From Undibacterium sp. (lineage in GTDB: Bacteria; Pseudomonadota; Gammaproteobacteria; Burkholderiales; Burkholderiaceae_D), in NCBI GenBank assembly GCA_025352365.1, contig JANXTO010000167.1:1-38315 (forward strand): DNA of 38,315 nt, read 5' to 3'. The notes beneath the pieces were generated by a model, which was given only the letters and a program-made list of their open reading frames with translations, did no database searches and was not told where the DNA came from. Made by a program: the position numbers and the translations under genes. Shown piece after piece: positions 18,638-27,047 of this stretch (position 1 is the first letter of the stretch; every line of letters starts with the position of its first letter).

Positions 18638-19057
18638 TTACAGCACAGTAATTTTCACATCAATGTTGCCGCGTGTCGCGTTTGAATATGGGCAAACTTC
18701 GTGCGTTTTAGCGACTAATGCTTCTGCCGCAGCGCGATCCATACCAGGCAGGGACACATTCAATGCAACTTCCAGACCGAAACCACCTTTGCCATTGGGA
18801 CCAATACCAACCAGGCCATTGACTGAAGTATCTGCTGGCAAAGCGATTTTAGTCACTGATGCAACAAATTTCATCGCGCCGATAAAGCAAGCAGAATAGC
18901 CTGCTGCAAACATTTGCTCTGGATTGGTACCATCGCCACCCGCACCACCCATTTCTTTTGGTGTAGAGAGTTTGACTACCAGGTGATTATCATCAGATTT
19001 TGCGCTGCCATCACGACCACCGGTTGCTGTTGCGTTTGCTGTGTAAAGTACTTGCAT
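18638..19057 (-). CDS. ohr: Organic hydroperoxide resistance protein Ohr
   Basis: Ohr is a cytoplasmic thiol peroxidase that reduces fatty-acid and other organic hydroperoxides, usually recycled by lipoyl proteins. The 139-residue product has both redox cysteines, C57 (AAGYSACF) and C122 ([13 protein letters not shown]), plus R15 and E47, which organise the active site in the family. AGGAG lies about 7 bases before the ATG. The repressor gene ohrR is upstream on the same strand, separated by 258 bp with a candidate OhrR box and a hairpin. Confidence 0.97.
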   Translation of the reverse strand: MQVLYTANATATGGRDGSAKSDDNHLVVKLSTPKEMGGAGGDGTNPEQMFAAGYSACFIGAMKFVASVTKIALPADTSVNGLVGIGPNGKGGFGLEVALNVSLPGMDRAAAEALVAKTHEVCPYSNATRGNIDVKITVL

Positions 19058-19074
19058 GTGATTCTCCTGTTGGA

Positions 19075-19097
19075 TTGGACTAATGAGTTTAGTCCAA
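19075..19097. promoter_or_regulatory. Perfect 9-bp palindrome just upstream of ohr
   Basis: TTGGACTAA, five spacer bases, TTAGTCCAA. It lies 18 bp upstream of the ohr ATG, next to the Shine-Dalgarno. It could be an operator, or a stem-loop in the ohr leader. It does not resemble the usual OhrR half-sites. Confidence 0.5.
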
Positions 19098-19213
19098 ATA
19101 AATAATTGATCAAGCTGAAATAAATGTTGCTGCGGCTAATGTTTGATCTACTTACTCTAAATGCTAACTACGTCGTTTTGGCATTATCGCTGCCAGTGAA
19201 AATATAATAGTAC

Positions 19214-19226
19214 ACAATTAAATTGT
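19214..19226. promoter_or_regulatory. Candidate OhrR operator
   Basis: ACAATT-A-AATTGT is a perfect palindrome resembling the ACAATT/AATTGT half-sites described for OhrR in Bacillus. It lies 157 bp upstream of ohr and 90 bp downstream of the ohrR stop, so it could drive peroxide-inducible expression of ohr alone. Assignment is by motif resemblance and location. Confidence 0.55.
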
Positions 19227-19315
19227 TCGCAATCTAAATTTAAAGAAATATTTAATAAACTTATTTAAAACCCGTATTTAAAAATCATATTTAAAAATCT
19301 GAACATACAACTATC

Positions 19316-19846
19316 TCAAGCAATTCTTTTGGGTAATATTTGTTGAACAATACTGCTCGGTAAGCCTAAGTTGCTCTCCGTTAAATCACCTCTGATTTGT
19401 GATAACTGAGACCGCAGATTGATTAAGGTTTCTTTAGTTTGTCCACTGGAGCACATAATTTGTAGAGGGATTTCTTTGGCAGCTTTTTTTAGTTGCTTAC
19501 CTTGTTTAGTTAGCGTGATCCTGACCTGGCGTTCATCGACCTCGTCGCGTGTACGCTGCAGCAGATCGGCGGCTTCCATCCTCTTTAACAGTGGCGTTAA
19601 CGTGCCGGAATCCAGGAATAGCGCCTCGCCTATATCTTTGACTAGAATGCCATCATGCTCCCACAGCACGATCATGACCAAGTATTGCGGATAGGTCAGG
19701 CCGATTTTTTCTAACAAGGGTTTATACGTCTTGGTCATCGCCAGGGACGCAGAATACAGCGCGAAGCAGAATTGATTGTCTAGCGCCAGTAAATCGACTC
19801 CAGCAGTAGTGATATCTTTAGAACTATTTTTAGAGGTATTTTTCAT
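19316..19846 (-). CDS. ohrR: MarR-family organic peroxide sensor OhrR
   Basis: OhrR represses ohr until its reactive cysteine is oxidised by organic peroxide. The product has the family segment DNQFCFALYSASLAMTKTYKPLL with the sensing Cys (residue 27 from this start), the winged helix LDSGTLTPLLKRMEAADLL and DERQVRITLT. An in-frame ATG at 19906 would add 20 residues; I choose 19846 because the result, 176 residues, is nearer the usual 150-160. Neither has a good Shine-Dalgarno. The C-terminal tail after residue about 140 is longer than usual, with an extra cysteine in MCSSGQT. Confidence 0.87.
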   Translation of the reverse strand: MKNTSKNSSKDITTAGVDLLALDNQFCFALYSASLAMTKTYKPLLEKIGLTYPQYLVMIVLWEHDGILVKDIGEALFLDSGTLTPLLKRMEAADLLQRTRDEVDERQVRITLTKQGKQLKKAAKEIPLQIMCSSGQTKETLINLRSQLSQIRGDLTESNLGLPSSIVQQILPKRIA

Positions 19847-20046
19847 TGCTGTATTAATACGCTGATGATGGTGGATCTGAATGTCATGTCTTGCCAGAAA
19901 TTGCATAAAGTGTGCATGAATTATCGGCGCTCCGGGTCAGATTATCAAATAAAGACTTTAGCGTTGCCACGATGCAGCTGTAGGTTTGAGTAAGTCCTAA
20001 TAATGTCACACGTTATAATGCAGACTATTTAATATTAAGGTAAATC

Positions 20047-20868
20047 GTGACGTTCATCGAAAAACTCTCCGCCGCGTGGGCGAAAAATAATTCTTTGTTG
20101 TGTGTCGGGCTTGACCCTGATGTATCTCGCTTTCCCGCGGAGATCGCGCAGCAGCCAGATGCGATTTTTGCATTTTGCAAAGCCATGATAGATGCGACCG
20201 CGGATCTGGCCTGTTCATTCAAGCCACAAATTGCGTATTTTGCTGCCTTGCGGGCAGAAGATCAGTTGGAAGCTATTTGCCGCTATATCAAAACAACGTA
20301 TCCGGCGATCCCGATTATTTTAGATGCCAAGCGTGGAGATATCGGCGCAACCGCCGAGCAATATGCGCGTGAAGCGTTTGAACGCTATGACGCCGATGCT
20401 GTGACAGTCAATCCGTACATGGGTTTTGATTCAGTCGCGCCGTACATGGAATGGAAAGACCGTGGCGCGATCGTTTTGTGCCGCACCTCCAATGCAGGCG
20501 GATCGGATTTACAGTTCTTAGATGTCGGCGGCAAACCGCTGTATCAGCATGTCGCTCAATTGGTAGCCGACAAATGGAATACTAACGGCCAATGCGCCTT
20601 GGTCGTCGGCGCAACTTTTCCTGCGGAGCTGGCGCAAGTACGTCAGATCATTGGTGATATGCCTTTGCTAGTGCCAGGGATCGGTGCGCAAGGCGGCGAT
20701 ATTGCAGCGACAGTGGCCGCAGGTAAAACGGCTGGCGGGACTGGGATGATGATCAATTCGTCCCGAGCGATCTTGTATGCCAAACCGCAATCAGAGGAAA
20801 ACTATAGCCAAGCTGCGAGACGGGTTGCAATGGAAACCAGAGATGCGATTAATGCCTGTCGTATTTAA
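20047..20868 (+). CDS. pyrF: Orotidine 5'-phosphate decarboxylase
   Basis: PyrF makes UMP from OMP in the last step of pyrimidine synthesis. The 273-residue product is the long (subfamily 2) form, with LLCVGLDPD (17-25), the catalytic DAKRGDIG (D93, K95, D98), VNPYMGFDS and the phosphate loop PGIGAQGGD. Translation starts at GTG, preceded by AAGG. It is a single gene, convergent with the EF-hand gene and closed by the hairpin at 20895-20917. Confidence 0.97.
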   Translation: MTFIEKLSAAWAKNNSLLCVGLDPDVSRFPAEIAQQPDAIFAFCKAMIDATADLACSFKPQIAYFAALRAEDQLEAICRYIKTTYPAIPIILDAKRGDIGATAEQYAREAFERYDADAVTVNPYMGFDSVAPYMEWKDRGAIVLCRTSNAGGSDLQFLDVGGKPLYQHVAQLVADKWNTNGQCALVVGATFPAELAQVRQIIGDMPLLVPGIGAQGGDIAATVAAGKTAGGTGMMINSSRAILYAKPQSEENYSQAARRVAMETRDAINACRI

Positions 20869-20894
20869 GTAAAAAGCGTTTGATTAAAGAGTTA

Positions 20895-20917
20895 AAAAGG
20901 GAGCCTGGCTCCCTTTT
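20895..20917. terminator. Bidirectional terminator between pyrF and the EF-hand gene
   Basis: A perfect 10-bp stem AAAAGGGAGC/GCTCCCTTTT with a three-base loop lies 27 bp after the pyrF stop and 40 bp after the stop of the convergent EF-hand gene. The A and T runs at its ends suit both directions. Confidence 0.85.
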
Positions 20918-20956
20918 GTCATTACAGCTTATCGGTCTTAAAAATAAACCTACAGC

Positions 20957-21859
20957 CTAAGCACTGACAGAAATACTACTTCCAGAGCCGGTATTGCCAG
21001 ACTGAAAAGGATCGGAGTAGGCTTGCAATAACTGCAATGCCTTTCTGAATAAGGTGGCATCGCTGCTGGTGCTGGCGTTGCCGCTACTGTCGGAACTGGT
21101 GCTGGTCGATCCCGTGCTGGACGATGCTGCATTGGACGACGTTGCCGCTACTCCAGTAACGCCCGTGGTACTGGTGCTGCTGGCGGTACCTGATGAGCTG
21201 GTCCCCGACGTTGCTGAGCTAGATGTCACGTTTAGCTTTGCCTCGGCGGCGGCTAACAGTTTCTCTGCATAGGCCAAACTCTCTTTGGTTGAAACCGTGC
21301 CATCTTCATTGGTGTCTGCCGGGTCATAGGTTTTTGTCGCACTGCTGCTGGCGGTTGCACTGGCAGCGCCACCACCGCTTTGTTCGCCAGAATCAGCTGA
21401 TTGCGCCTGACCAGAGCCTGCGCTTTGAGTTGTTGCTGGAGGTGGGGCTTGATTGCTGACATCGCTAGTACCTGCACCAGAAGTGCGGCGGGCGTTGAAC
21501 TGACTTTCTAGTTCATCACTGAGTTTTTGCAAACCAGAGCTGAATTCTTGTTTAGTGACTTTGCCATCGCTGTCACTATCTAGTTTTTTGAAAAGATCGC
21601 TAATCTCGGTCGTGCTGCTTGAGCTGCTGCCAGAAGCGGTAGTGGTATTGGAGGAGGTCGTAGCGGAAGTGGCGGAGGACGAGGAAGATAGTTTGCTAAA
21701 AGCCGACTGCAAATCAGCTTCGCTTAAATAGCCCTGATTATTGGTATCAAGCTTACTAAAAACATCGTCCGCAATCTGCGTCGGGTCTGGCTTTTGTCTT
21801 TGTACACTGCTGGAATAATTATAGGCCGAGGTAGTGCCTATGCTTCCTATTGAACTCAT
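20957..21859 (-). CDS. Serine-rich EF-hand calcium-binding protein (XopAW-like)
   Basis: This 300-residue protein has three canonical EF-hand loops: DTNNQGYLSEAD (38-49), DSDSDGKVTKQE (94-105) and DTNEDGTVSTKE (182-193). They are separated by long Ser/Thr/Ala/Gly low-complexity linkers (about 58-85, 125-178, 210-268). The start MSSIGSIGTTSAYN followed by QKPDPTQIADDVFSKLD is like the proteins annotated as XopAW-family calcium-binding effectors. No signal peptide is visible and no secretion-system gene lies in the window. The name therefore records similarity, not proven secretion. It is a lone gene. Confidence 0.8.
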   Translation of the reverse strand: MSSIGSIGTTSAYNYSSSVQRQKPDPTQIADDVFSKLDTNNQGYLSEADLQSAFSKLSSSSSATSATTSSNTTTASGSSSSSTTEISDLFKKLDSDSDGKVTKQEFSSGLQKLSDELESQFNARRTSGAGTSDVSNQAPPPATTQSAGSGQAQSADSGEQSGGGAASATASSSATKTYDPADTNEDGTVSTKESLAYAEKLLAAAEAKLNVTSSSATSGTSSSGTASSTSTTGVTGVAATSSNAASSSTGSTSTSSDSSGNASTSSDATLFRKALQLLQAYSDPFQSGNTGSGSSISVSA

Positions 21860-22051
21860 GATGTCGCTCCCTTCTGATTGATGACGTTAGTAAGCAAAGT
21901 GCTGCAGAAAAACGGATAGTGCCAGTGTCTCGCAGTGATGTTGCTTAGCTGTGTCTGCTTTGTATCAGAATCGACATATTTAAAACGAATACAATAAGTT
22001 GAGTATGTTCAGAGCAATCACTCAATAGAATTTAATTAGAATAATTTTTTG

Positions 22052-23179
22052 CTAAAAAGGCAATTTTCTCGGCAAGCTGATTTGCGCAGTCAGGCCGCGG
22101 CGGCCAGTATTATTGAACAAAACTAAATCGCCAGCATGCTGGCGTGCGATTTCTCTGGCGATACTTAAGCCTAGGCCAACACCGCCGCTATTTCTATTAC
22201 GTGATTCTGATAAACGGACAAATGGCTCAAATACGTGGTGCAAATGATCTGGCGGAATACCCGGCCCATCATCAACAACCTGGATTAAAAGTTGATCAGG
22301 ACTATCGTGCAAAATAATTTCGACTTCTTTGCCATAACTGAGGGCATTTTCTAAAAGGTTAGAAATACAGCGGCGCAAATCAGAAATAATCGCAAAGAGT
22401 GGCTGAGCATCGCCTGAAAAATGTACCTGATGTCCTTGCTCTTGTGCATTATCAACCAAGGCTTCCACCAAGGCTTGCACGTCCAATAATTGTCCCGATG
22501 CGGTCGCTTTGCCATTGCTGCGCAGGTACTCCAGGGTCGCATCCAGCATCAGGCGCATTTCTTCTATATCTTGTTGCAATTTATCTTTGGTGGCATCGTC
22601 GTCCAGATGCTCTATCCGTAATTTCATGCGGGTTAAAGGTGTACGCAAATCATGCGACACCGCAGCTAGAAAACGGCCACGCTCTTCCAGTTGTAACCGG
22701 ATTCGCTCCCGCATTTTATTAAACACGTTGGCTGCCTGACGCGCTTCTGCTGGGCCGGTTTCCAGCAAAGCTGGTGCATTCAAATTGTCGCCAACCTGGC
22801 TTGCGGCACGTGCCAGACTTTGTATCGGTTTAGCCAAGTTGCGTGAGCCATACCAGGCAGCAATTGCAAGAATTAAAAATTGCATAGACATACTCAGAAA
22901 AAATCCCAACATCGGTCCCGGGAAGTGATCCTCGTGCGGCGGCAGATGCCTTAGCGGAGCCAGATTATCGGGCGGTACCGTTTGTATTTGTGCAGAAAGC
23001 GGTAACCTGTTTTCTGCACGCGGATGTGGAAAACGGTCACCCAAAAATACAAATAGTAAGATGAAGGTCATGATATGACTGACGATCACCGCGCCCATTG
23101 CCAATCCGAACAAACGCGTAAAAATCGTATCAGAGAAAAAACGACGTAATCCCAATCTTGTTGCCGATGTTGTCGTCAT
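22052..23179 (-). CDS. Sensor histidine kinase, EnvZ-like
   Basis: The 375-residue inner-membrane kinase has two membrane helices (about 25-47 and 93-111) flanking a short periplasmic loop, HAMP (about 112-162), HisKA with the phospho-acceptor H176 (AAVSHDLRTPLTRMKLRIEHL) and an HATPase domain with N-box NLLENAL, DDGPGIP (303-309) and GVGLGLSIAREI. The 44-residue periplasmic loop is rich in His and Pro (H52, H78, H82, H85). It follows the response regulator by 3 bp in the same operon and should phosphorylate it. Signal unknown. Confidence 0.92.
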   Translation of the reverse strand: MTTTSATRLGLRRFFSDTIFTRLFGLAMGAVIVSHIMTFILLFVFLGDRFPHPRAENRLPLSAQIQTVPPDNLAPLRHLPPHEDHFPGPMLGFFLSMSMQFLILAIAAWYGSRNLAKPIQSLARAASQVGDNLNAPALLETGPAEARQAANVFNKMRERIRLQLEERGRFLAAVSHDLRTPLTRMKLRIEHLDDDATKDKLQQDIEEMRLMLDATLEYLRSNGKATASGQLLDVQALVEALVDNAQEQGHQVHFSGDAQPLFAIISDLRRCISNLLENALSYGKEVEIILHDSPDQLLIQVVDDGPGIPPDHLHHVFEPFVRLSESRNRNSGGVGLGLSIAREIARQHAGDLVLFNNTGRRGLTAQISLPRKLPF

Positions 23180-23182
23180 TAT

Positions 23183-24094
23183 TTAATTCGAGGAAGGATG
23201 ATGCAAGGATGGCGATGGCAGCAGTGTCGCTGTAACTGTTTTCGATGTAGATGCAGATGCCGGTGGCTGAAACATATAGCCTTCGCCGCGTATAGTTTTT
23301 AGCATCGATGGTTGGCGCGAATCCTCACTGAGTTTTTGCCGTAGTCGTGAGACCAGCAGATCGATACTACGATCAAATGCCAAAGACGATTTGCCACGTG
23401 CGATATCCAACAACTGATCGCGGCTAAGAACTTGCCCCGGGCGCTTTACAAAAGTGAATAGCAAACGGAACTCTGCATTGGACAGCGGCACCACTAAATT
23501 GTCGGGTGTATTGAGCTGGCGCGTGTGGCAATTAAGACGCCAGCCATGGAACGTAATTTCTTCTTCGGTTCGGTTATTGTGCTGGCTAATTTGGTTGCTC
23601 AGATTGGTCTGACTAATCTGACCAACCTGTGTCCGGCGCAAAATTGTATGGATACGCGATACCAGTTCCCGGGTATCAAAGGGCTTCACTACGTAGTCGT
23701 CTGCACCAAGCTCTAAGCCAATAATTCTGTCGGCAGATTCGCCGCGTGCGGTCAACATTAGGACGGGGATTTGGCTGTCTTTGCTATTTCGCAGACCTCG
23801 CAATAAAGAGAGGCCGTCTTCATCAGGCAACATCAGATCAAGCAAAATAATATCGATCTGAGTAGCCGCTAATTGTTGACGCATCGCTTTACCATCGGCG
23901 ACCGTGATGCAGCGGATACCAAATTTTTCTAAATAGCGTGCTAACAGTTCACGGATGTCAGCATCATCATCGACCAGCAAGGCATTAATGTGCGGCTCTG
24001 GCAGCGTTGCCTGCGAGTGGGCTTTACTGGCGTTGGGGCTCGTTGTGAGTGCATCAGTGTGTACATTAGTCGTAGACAAATCAATTTCCTTCAC
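23183..24094 (-). CDS. OmpR-family response regulator
   Basis: A receiver domain (about 36-150) with acidic pocket D42-D44, phospho-acceptor D86 (ILLDLMLPDEDG) and K136-region VVKPFDTREL is joined to an OmpR/PhoB winged helix (about 175-285; LSNAEFRLLFTFVKRPGQVLSRDQLLD, RSIDLLVSRLRQKL, IRGEGYMF). It has an extra 35-residue polar N-terminus and a Ser-rich C-terminal tail. The start is GTG with only a weak ribosome site; a shorter start cannot be excluded. It is the first gene of the pair with the kinase. Confidence 0.93.
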   Translation of the reverse strand: MKEIDLSTTNVHTDALTTSPNASKAHSQATLPEPHINALLVDDDADIRELLARYLEKFGIRCITVADGKAMRQQLAATQIDIILLDLMLPDEDGLSLLRGLRNSKDSQIPVLMLTARGESADRIIGLELGADDYVVKPFDTRELVSRIHTILRRTQVGQISQTNLSNQISQHNNRTEEEITFHGWRLNCHTRQLNTPDNLVVPLSNAEFRLLFTFVKRPGQVLSRDQLLDIARGKSSLAFDRSIDLLVSRLRQKLSEDSRQPSMLKTIRGEGYMFQPPASASTSKTVTATLLPSPSLHHPSSN

Positions 24095-24152
24095 ACTATC
24101 TTTGACAGGACTTGCGCTACATTATTCCGGCGAAGTTCTTTAAAATTTTTTG

Positions 24153-24638
24153 CTACGCTTCTTTAACATAGCGTAGCAACTTATCTAAAGCATGCACTAT
24201 CGTTTGCTCACGTACAGCGTGACGATCACCGCTAAATACTTTGCGTTCAGTATGCGTGGTGCCTCCAACCAGCCAGGCAAAACAGACCGTGCCAACCGGC
24301 TTGCCCGGTACTGCACCGCCAGGACCCGCGATGCCCGTGGTGGAGAGCGATACATGGGCCTCAGAATTGGCTAGCGCGCCTTCTGCCATGGCCGCGGCAA
24401 TTTCTTCACTGACCGCACCGTGCTGTGCAATCAATGCGTCGGAGATATTTAATAATTCCGTTTTGGAGGAGTTGGAGTAAGTGATAAAGCCGCAATCAAA
24501 CCATTCTGAGCAACCAGCGATTTCGGTAATGGCTTGGCAAACGCCGCCGCCAGTACAGGACTCTGCGACCGACAATAAAAGTTTTTTGGATTGCAGGACT
24601 GAGCCGACTTCTGTGGCGAGTTGAATAGTAGTTAGCAT
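24153..24638 (-). CDS. pncC: Nicotinamide-nucleotide amidohydrolase (CinA C-terminal type)
   Basis: PncC deamidates nicotinamide mononucleotide to nicotinic acid mononucleotide in NAD salvage. The 161-residue single-domain protein has the signatures VAESCTGGGVC (24-34), GCSEWFDCGFITYSNSSKTELL (42-63) and TGIAGPGGAVPGKPVGTVCFAW (101-122). AGGAG lies 8 bases before the ATG. In many Burkholderiales it directly follows thiL and pgpA; here a 388-bp gap with a dispersed repeat separates it from pgpA. Confidence 0.95.
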   Translation of the reverse strand: MLTTIQLATEVGSVLQSKKLLLSVAESCTGGGVCQAITEIAGCSEWFDCGFITYSNSSKTELLNISDALIAQHGAVSEEIAAAMAEGALANSEAHVSLSTTGIAGPGGAVPGKPVGTVCFAWLVGGTTHTERKVFSGDRHAVREQTIVHALDKLLRYVKEA

Positions 24639-25026
24639 GGCATGGTCTCCTGTGGTGAATTAGCTCAATTAGTCGAATAAACGAATCAAGTTGATGAATT
24701 ACTTTACCACTTTGTCCATGCGCATTGATAGCGACTTGATGAAGTTTCAGCTTTGTAAAGTGAATTTTTACAAACGGGCAAGGTCAGATCTTTAGCTAAC
24801 ACTACTGGCTGAAACAGTTTGCCTGCAGATGTTGAAAGAGCGTAAAAAAAGTGCGTATTTGGAATACTTTTTTTAGTTTTTATAACAGGGATTGGATTGA
24901 GATAATTTTATATACTCGTGGTGAGTATATTTTATTGTCCAAGTAATCTATGGACAATTAGCCATATTTATTAAAATTAAGGGGGAGTATATTTAACTGA
25001 GTGGGAAATTTAACGCAATGAAGCCG
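24639..25026. other. Intergenic region inside the thiL-pgpA-pncC cluster
   Basis: This 388-bp gap holds copy 4 of the 84-bp dispersed element (24910-24992) starting 34 bp after the pgpA stop. The rest, 24639-24909, must carry any separate pncC promoter. No gene is seen. Confidence 0.6.
24910..24992 (-). repeat. 84-bp dispersed palindromic element, copy 4
   Basis: Reverse-oriented, 83 bp. On the minus strand: ATATACTCCCCC, filler, ATTGTCCA at offset 35, TAGATTAC, TTGGACAAT, AAAATATACTCACC and the right end ACGAGTATAT. Both outer arms are perfect. It separates pgpA from pncC. Confidence 0.9.
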
Positions 25027-25575
25027 TCAGATTACTCGCCACAGAGCAAATAGCAACAAGGTATAAAACGCGGCCAGAATATCGTCCCACATCACACCAA
25101 AACCGCCTTTGAGCTGGCGATCAAAATAGCCTATCGGTGGTGGCTTGACCATATCAAATACCCGGAACCAGAAAAATGCCCAGCATTGGGTAGAAAAACT
25201 GGCCGGCGTGACAAATAGCAATACCAGCCAAAACGCAATGATTTCGTCCCACACCATGCTGCCATGATCTGCCACGCCCATATTGCGCCCGGTTACCTGG
25301 CATGCCCATACACCCACGACAAAACCCAGCACAATAATCCACGCCCATGAGTTTGGCGTGAATAAATCTGGCCAGCGAGTGCTCAGCACATTAAAACTTA
25401 GCCAGGCGAATAAGGTACCGCTGGTACCAGGCATGATGGGCGAGAGTCCGCTGCCAAAACCTTGCGCGAGGATATGTGCCGGATGGCTGAGCATAAAGCG
25501 TGCGCTTGGTTTGACTGTTTTTATGCCGTCGGTGCTAGAGGTGCTATAAGTGCTAGAGGTGTTAAATATGCTCAT
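25027..25575 (-). CDS. pgpA: Phosphatidylglycerophosphatase A
   Basis: PgpA removes the terminal phosphate of phosphatidylglycerophosphate to give phosphatidylglycerol at the inner membrane. The 182-residue product has GLSPIMPGTSGTLFAW (43-58), the acidic VADHGSMVWDEIIAFW (101-116), FRVFDMVKPPPIG (137-149) and GGFGVMWDDILAA (157-169). Several hydrophobic helices lie between. The N-terminal 25 residues (repetitive TSSTYSTSSTDG) are an unusual extension; M28 is an alternative start. It lies 18 bp after thiL. Confidence 0.95.
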   Translation of the reverse strand: MSIFNTSSTYSTSSTDGIKTVKPSARFMLSHPAHILAQGFGSGLSPIMPGTSGTLFAWLSFNVLSTRWPDLFTPNSWAWIIVLGFVVGVWACQVTGRNMGVADHGSMVWDEIIAFWLVLLFVTPASFSTQCWAFFWFRVFDMVKPPPIGYFDRQLKGGFGVMWDDILAAFYTLLLFALWRVI

Positions 25576-25593
25576 GGACTGATTCTGTCTCGG

Positions 25594-26562
25594 CTATGGA
25601 CTACTAAAATGATCAAAAGAGGTCAATGATAAAACTAACGGCTGCCCGCTGGCATCCAGCAAGCGTAAGCCAAGATCAGTCTCAATCCGGCCAATACGTG
25701 TGACCGTAGTCTGGCTGTGGCGTCCCGCTTCCGCAACTGCATCACGTTGGCTAACAGGGGCGGTAAAACATAATTCGTAATCATCACCACCCGCAAGACA
25801 AAACTCGCGGCGCTTGGTTTGATCTTGTTTGCGCAGTGCCAAACCTGCTGGCAAATCATCCACCGTCAAGCTGGCACCAACACCGGATTTTTTTAGAATA
25901 TGCCCAAGGTCGCCGATCAAACCGTCCGAGATATCCAATGCCGCATGCGCAATACCCTGCAATGCCGTGCCCAGCGAAATACGTGGTGCAGGCTGATGCA
26001 TGCGTGGTGCAGCGATCGCCAGATCGGCGTCACTCAAGCGCATCTCACCCCAATAGTGCGCCAATGCCAGACGCGCATCACCTAAAGTACCAGAAACCCA
26101 GATGTCATCGCCGACCTGCGCAGCATCGCGGCGCAAAGCTCGTCCGGGCGGTAATTCACCAAAAATCGTGATGCAAATTGTCAGCGGACCTTTAGTTGTA
26201 TCACCACCGATCAAAACACAGTCGTGTTGCTCTGCCAGTGCCAGCAAGCCGCCAGAAAATTCTGTCAACCAATCTGGTTTTGCTTCTGACAAGGCTAGCG
26301 CCAGGGTAAACGCAACTGGTTTGGCACCCATCGCTGCGAGGTCAGACAAATTCACCGCCAAACATTTATGCCCCAGCATGCGCGGATCGGCGTCAGGGAA
26401 AAAGTGCCGGCCCGACACCAGCATATCGCTGGAAATCGCCAATTGCATACCGGGTGAAGGCTGGAGTAAAGCGCAGTCGTCACCTATCCCCAGCGCAATC
26501 CGGCGGTCGCTGCTGGCGGGTGTGACGAAATACTGTTGGATAAGGTCGAATTCAGAGAGCAT
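25594..26562 (-). CDS. thiL: Thiamine-monophosphate kinase
   Basis: ThiL phosphorylates thiamine monophosphate to the active cofactor. The product has the family start MLSEFDLIQQYF, GIGDDCALLQP, SSDMLVSGRHFFPDADP, VNLSDLAAMGA, VLIGGDTTKGP, DISDGLIGDLGHIL and GGDDYELCFT. I start at the ATG at 26562 (322 residues), since the family begins with this motif; the reading frame extends to a TTG at 26595, which lacks a ribosome site. It heads thiL-pgpA. Confidence 0.95.
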   Translation of the reverse strand: MLSEFDLIQQYFVTPASSDRRIALGIGDDCALLQPSPGMQLAISSDMLVSGRHFFPDADPRMLGHKCLAVNLSDLAAMGAKPVAFTLALALSEAKPDWLTEFSGGLLALAEQHDCVLIGGDTTKGPLTICITIFGELPPGRALRRDAAQVGDDIWVSGTLGDARLALAHYWGEMRLSDADLAIAAPRMHQPAPRISLGTALQGIAHAALDISDGLIGDLGHILKKSGVGASLTVDDLPAGLALRKQDQTKRREFCLAGGDDYELCFTAPVSQRDAVAEAGRHSQTTVTRIGRIETDLGLRLLDASGQPLVLSLTSFDHFSSP

Positions 26563-27047
26563 GCCGGATTGTACCGAATCTCTTTTGTTGATCAAGTGAA
26601 TAATGATAGAAGGCTGGCATGGCTATTTTTTTCTAAAAAATGATAGTGACTGGAGAAAAGAAAAAGCAAGAAAATTTGAGAAAAGGCGATGGCAAAGCTG
26701 AGTAAAGAGCAAAGTAAAAACTAAATAAAAAGGACGATGCAAGGACATTATGGATTTTATCGGTAGTCAAAAGCTGATAGTTTCGTGTTGCACTTTACAC
26801 TCAGATGACCGACTATAAACTTTCCCTGCGGGAAAACTTGAGTCTTCGGGTTAGAATTCGACAGGCTTATTGACTCATAACTTGAGAGTCTATTGCTCGG
26901 TGGTTTCGGCGATTTCATTTACGGGTCTATTTTTATTTATGGTCTGTTTTTATTTAAATTCGTTGCGTCATTCGACACCCTGTTTATCCAATGGGGTACG
27001 TTGCAGCTGTTATCCCTATTCTGATATCTACTGATACTTATTGATTC
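26563..27047. other. Divergent intergenic region, no gene seen
   Basis: This 485-bp gap separates leftward thiL from the rightward GGDEF-EAL gene. A small perfect hairpin TTTCCC-TGC-GGGAAA occurs at 26821-26835 without a T-run. No gene or repeat is seen; both promoters should lie here. Confidence 0.5.

Noticed and set aside
26821-26835. TTTCCC-TGC-GGGAAA hairpin as a terminator
   Set aside because: It lies upstream of both flanking genes, where no transcript should end, and has no T-run.
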